In this document: one piece after another, positions 4,900 to 5,999 of the stretch
How positions within the stretch are numbered: position 1 is the first letter of the stretch
How the letters are laid out: the number at the start of each line of letters is the position of its first letter
NCBI GenBank assembly: GCA_003096255.1
Contig: PIXS01000231.1
Location: forward strand, 1-5,999
DNA from: Candidatus Bathyarchaeum sp.
GTDB taxonomy: Archaea > Thermoproteota > Bathyarchaeia > Bathyarchaeales > Bathyarchaeaceae
Length of the DNA: 5,999 bases
Direction of reading: 5' to 3'
Program-made: the position numbers and the translations under genes
The notes under the pieces: model-generated
The model's input: the letters and a program-made list of their open reading frames with translations, nothing else
What the model was told of the DNA's origin: nothing
Database searches by the model: none

Positions 4900-5917
4900 A
4901 GAGTAGCACTGCCAACACTGCAACAACCACAACCGCCAACGATGTCGAGATCTGGAATAGGGTCACTTGATTCTGGAGTTCACTGGTTTCTGCTTCAAGA
5001 TTAGACACAGATTGCTGTAATGTTGCTACTTGGTTTGCTAGTGCCTCTTTTTCGGCTTGTAGGGTTGACGCAGATTGCCAAGTGACTGTGCTGTTGAATA
5101 GCTGCTCGGCATTGTAACGTAGCATTTTCGGCAAGGTTTCAGTGTTTGGGATGGCACCTGGAAAGTTCGTTAACACCAAGTGTTCAGCACCCACTTCAGA
5201 GGCGATTCCCCCTCCGAACTCAACGTCGATTTGAAGGTTGTCTGCCACCAAAGCTACTCCCTCAGTCTGTGCAGTCTGCAATAGAGTAGTTATGTCTCCA
5301 GCTGACAACGTTTCTGGCGGATTGAATGTCGCTACAACTGTGAAGCCAGCAGATTCTATGAAAGTCTGTAGCCACTTCATGCAGATGACTTTCACATTTG
5401 ATGCCTGCAAGGTTTCAGCTTGGTTTGACATCCAGCTAGAAACTTCGTCTACCTCGTTTAGCATTTCAGAAATTTGCGAATCCAAGTCAATGTCTAGGAT
5501 TTGGCTCAGGTTTCCGCCTACCCAGTTGATGTAGTTTTTTGCTCCCTGAGGCGTGTTGTATGCGCCAGGAATAGCAACCTGAGTTAGGTTCTCGTTTCCT
5601 GCAGCTTCAAGCAGGTTGTCCAGCCAGAATTCGCCTTGGATGTTCTGTTTGAACAGAATTGTTGCTTTGCTTACGGCGTCAACGTAGCCTGGTTTCATGT
5701 CAAAGTCTGCGGGACACAGTCCGGGCTGAACCAGCACCAAAACGTCAGCTGTGTCGCCTAAGTAGGCTTCAACTACGCTGCCGACTGCGCTTGTTGTGCA
5801 TACTATTATGGGTTTTTCTGTGGATTCTTGGGCTTGTGCTACTGTCACAGATAGAAGCATCGTGGTGAGGAGCAAGGTAATGCCCAATGTTAACATTTTC
5901 TTATTTTTGTTTTTCAT
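4877..5917 (-). CDS. TroA/ZnuA-like solute-binding protein, membrane-anchored
   Basis: This 346-aa extracytoplasmic protein belongs to the ABC solute-binding group of the TroA/ZnuA type. It has a signal peptide (KNKNKK then a hydrophobic segment 8-27, cleavage near AQA), a binding domain (about 35-275), a coiled coil (285-320, Leu/Val/Ala heptads) and a C-terminal membrane helix (324-341) with basic ARAKRK end, so it is anchored facing outside. AVSKATILF and FWLDNLLEAAG match the fold. The expected Zn/Mn His ligands are missing: the PHxxE-type site reads CPADFD at 68-73, and the mature chain has one His (H246) and three Cys (40, 68, 179). The ligand is therefore uncertain. The start at 5917 is fixed by GGAGGT 8 nt upstream. 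It overlaps the preceding permease gene. Confidence 0.82.
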   Translation of the reverse strand: MKNKNKKMLTLGITLLLTTMLLSVTVAQAQESTEKPIIVCTTSAVGSVVEAYLGDTADVLVLVQPGLCPADFDMKPGYVDAVSKATILFKQNIQGEFWLDNLLEAAGNENLTQVAIPGAYNTPQGAKNYINWVGGNLSQILDIDLDSQISEMLNEVDEVSSWMSNQAETLQASNVKVICMKWLQTFIESAGFTVVATFNPPETLSAGDITTLLQTAQTEGVALVADNLQIDVEFGGGIASEVGAEHLVLTNFPGAIPNTETLPKMLRYNAEQLFNSTVTWQSASTLQAEKEALANQVATLQQSVSNLEAETSELQNQVTLFQISTSLAVVVVAVLAVLLYARAKRK

Positions 5918-5999
5918 GTTGTTGTACCTCCTTTCTCCTTCTTTTTGGTGATAGAAGAAGTGCGATTGCAAAAACGATGGTTGAGACAATTACGATGCA
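5901..5999 (-). CDS. C-terminal end of a probable ABC-3-type permease (partial)
   Basis: A frame open from the right edge encodes 32 residues: a hydrophobic helix, CIVIVSTIVFAIALLLSP, then a basic tail KRRRKEVQQHEKQK and a TAA at 5903-5901. Membrane proteins of the ZnuB/TroC (ABC-3) family typically end with such a helix followed by SPRR-like residues. The frame overlaps the start of the binding-protein gene by 17 nt, as expected for an operon of permease then binding protein. The gene is cut by the window edge, so the family call rests on this tail and on its neighbour. Confidence 0.65.
   Translation of the reverse strand, partial: CIVIVSTIVFAIALLLSPKRRRKEVQQHEKQK

Noticed and set aside
4900..4932. 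Extended N-terminus of the methyltransferase (MWLLQCWQCYS)
   Set aside because: It overlaps the membrane-anchor codons of the upstream gene and adds a hydrophobic Cys-rich head that is not part of the methyltransferase fold; the ATG at 4899 or TTG at 4863 is more likely.
5238..5868. Rightward ORFs of 98 and 69 aa
   Set aside because: Both are antisense to the binding-protein gene; one is Arg/Leu/Cys-rich low-complexity sequence.
5918..5989. Extended N-terminus of the binding protein (MSQPSFLQS...)
   Set aside because: The signal peptide and the GGAGGT site both point to the ATG at 5917, and the extension lies on top of the permease tail in another frame.

Overview
The window looks archaeal. 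It has PurP-type purine genes, a tRNA with two bulge-helix-bulge introns, TATA-like boxes with short leaders, Shine-Dalgarno sites of the GGAGGTGA type, and oligo-T tracts after genes. The mix of a multi-intron tRNA and a Cys/His-headed mini-protein would suit a TACK-group lineage such as Bathyarchaeia, but that placement is inference. The window is gene-dense, and no stretch longer than 300 bases lacks a gene.

Left part (1-2976): the first codons of a leftward gene lie at 1-36. A promoter region with a perfect 14-bp palindrome follows, then a rightward 63-aa gene of unknown function (205-396). This converges on a leftward operon that reads HxlR-family regulator (2976-2578), a divergent PurP-like protein (2581-1484), then a canonical PurP (1487-402). 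These genes overlap by 4 nt at each junction (ATGA, GTGA), so they are probably translationally coupled. PurP makes FAICAR from AICAR, formate and ATP. Its upstream paralogue has lost the glycine-rich ATP-grasp loop.

Middle (2977-3646): a divergent promoter carries ACTAT/ATAGT half-sites between the regulator and a 55-aa Cys/His-rich coiled-coil protein (3084-3251). Next is tRNA-Tyr(GTA), which contains a 30-nt intron at position 30/31 and a 48-nt intron at 37/38, leaving a 7-nt middle exon with the anticodon. The two introns can pair with each other to form a decoy anticodon stem in the precursor.

Right part (3647-5999): a leftward cluster enters from beyond the right edge. It holds the C-terminal end of a probable ABC-3-type membrane permease, a membrane-anchored TroA/ZnuA-like solute-binding protein, a class I SAM-dependent methyltransferase, and a HemG-like flavodoxin-domain protein. 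The binding protein lacks the histidines usual for Zn/Mn-binding members, so its ligand is uncertain.

I find no mobile element, CRISPR array or rRNA. The strongest items are the tRNA-Tyr architecture, the regulator-PurP2-PurP1 operon with a degenerate ATP-grasp paralogue, and the divergent regulator/mini-protein pair with its candidate operator.
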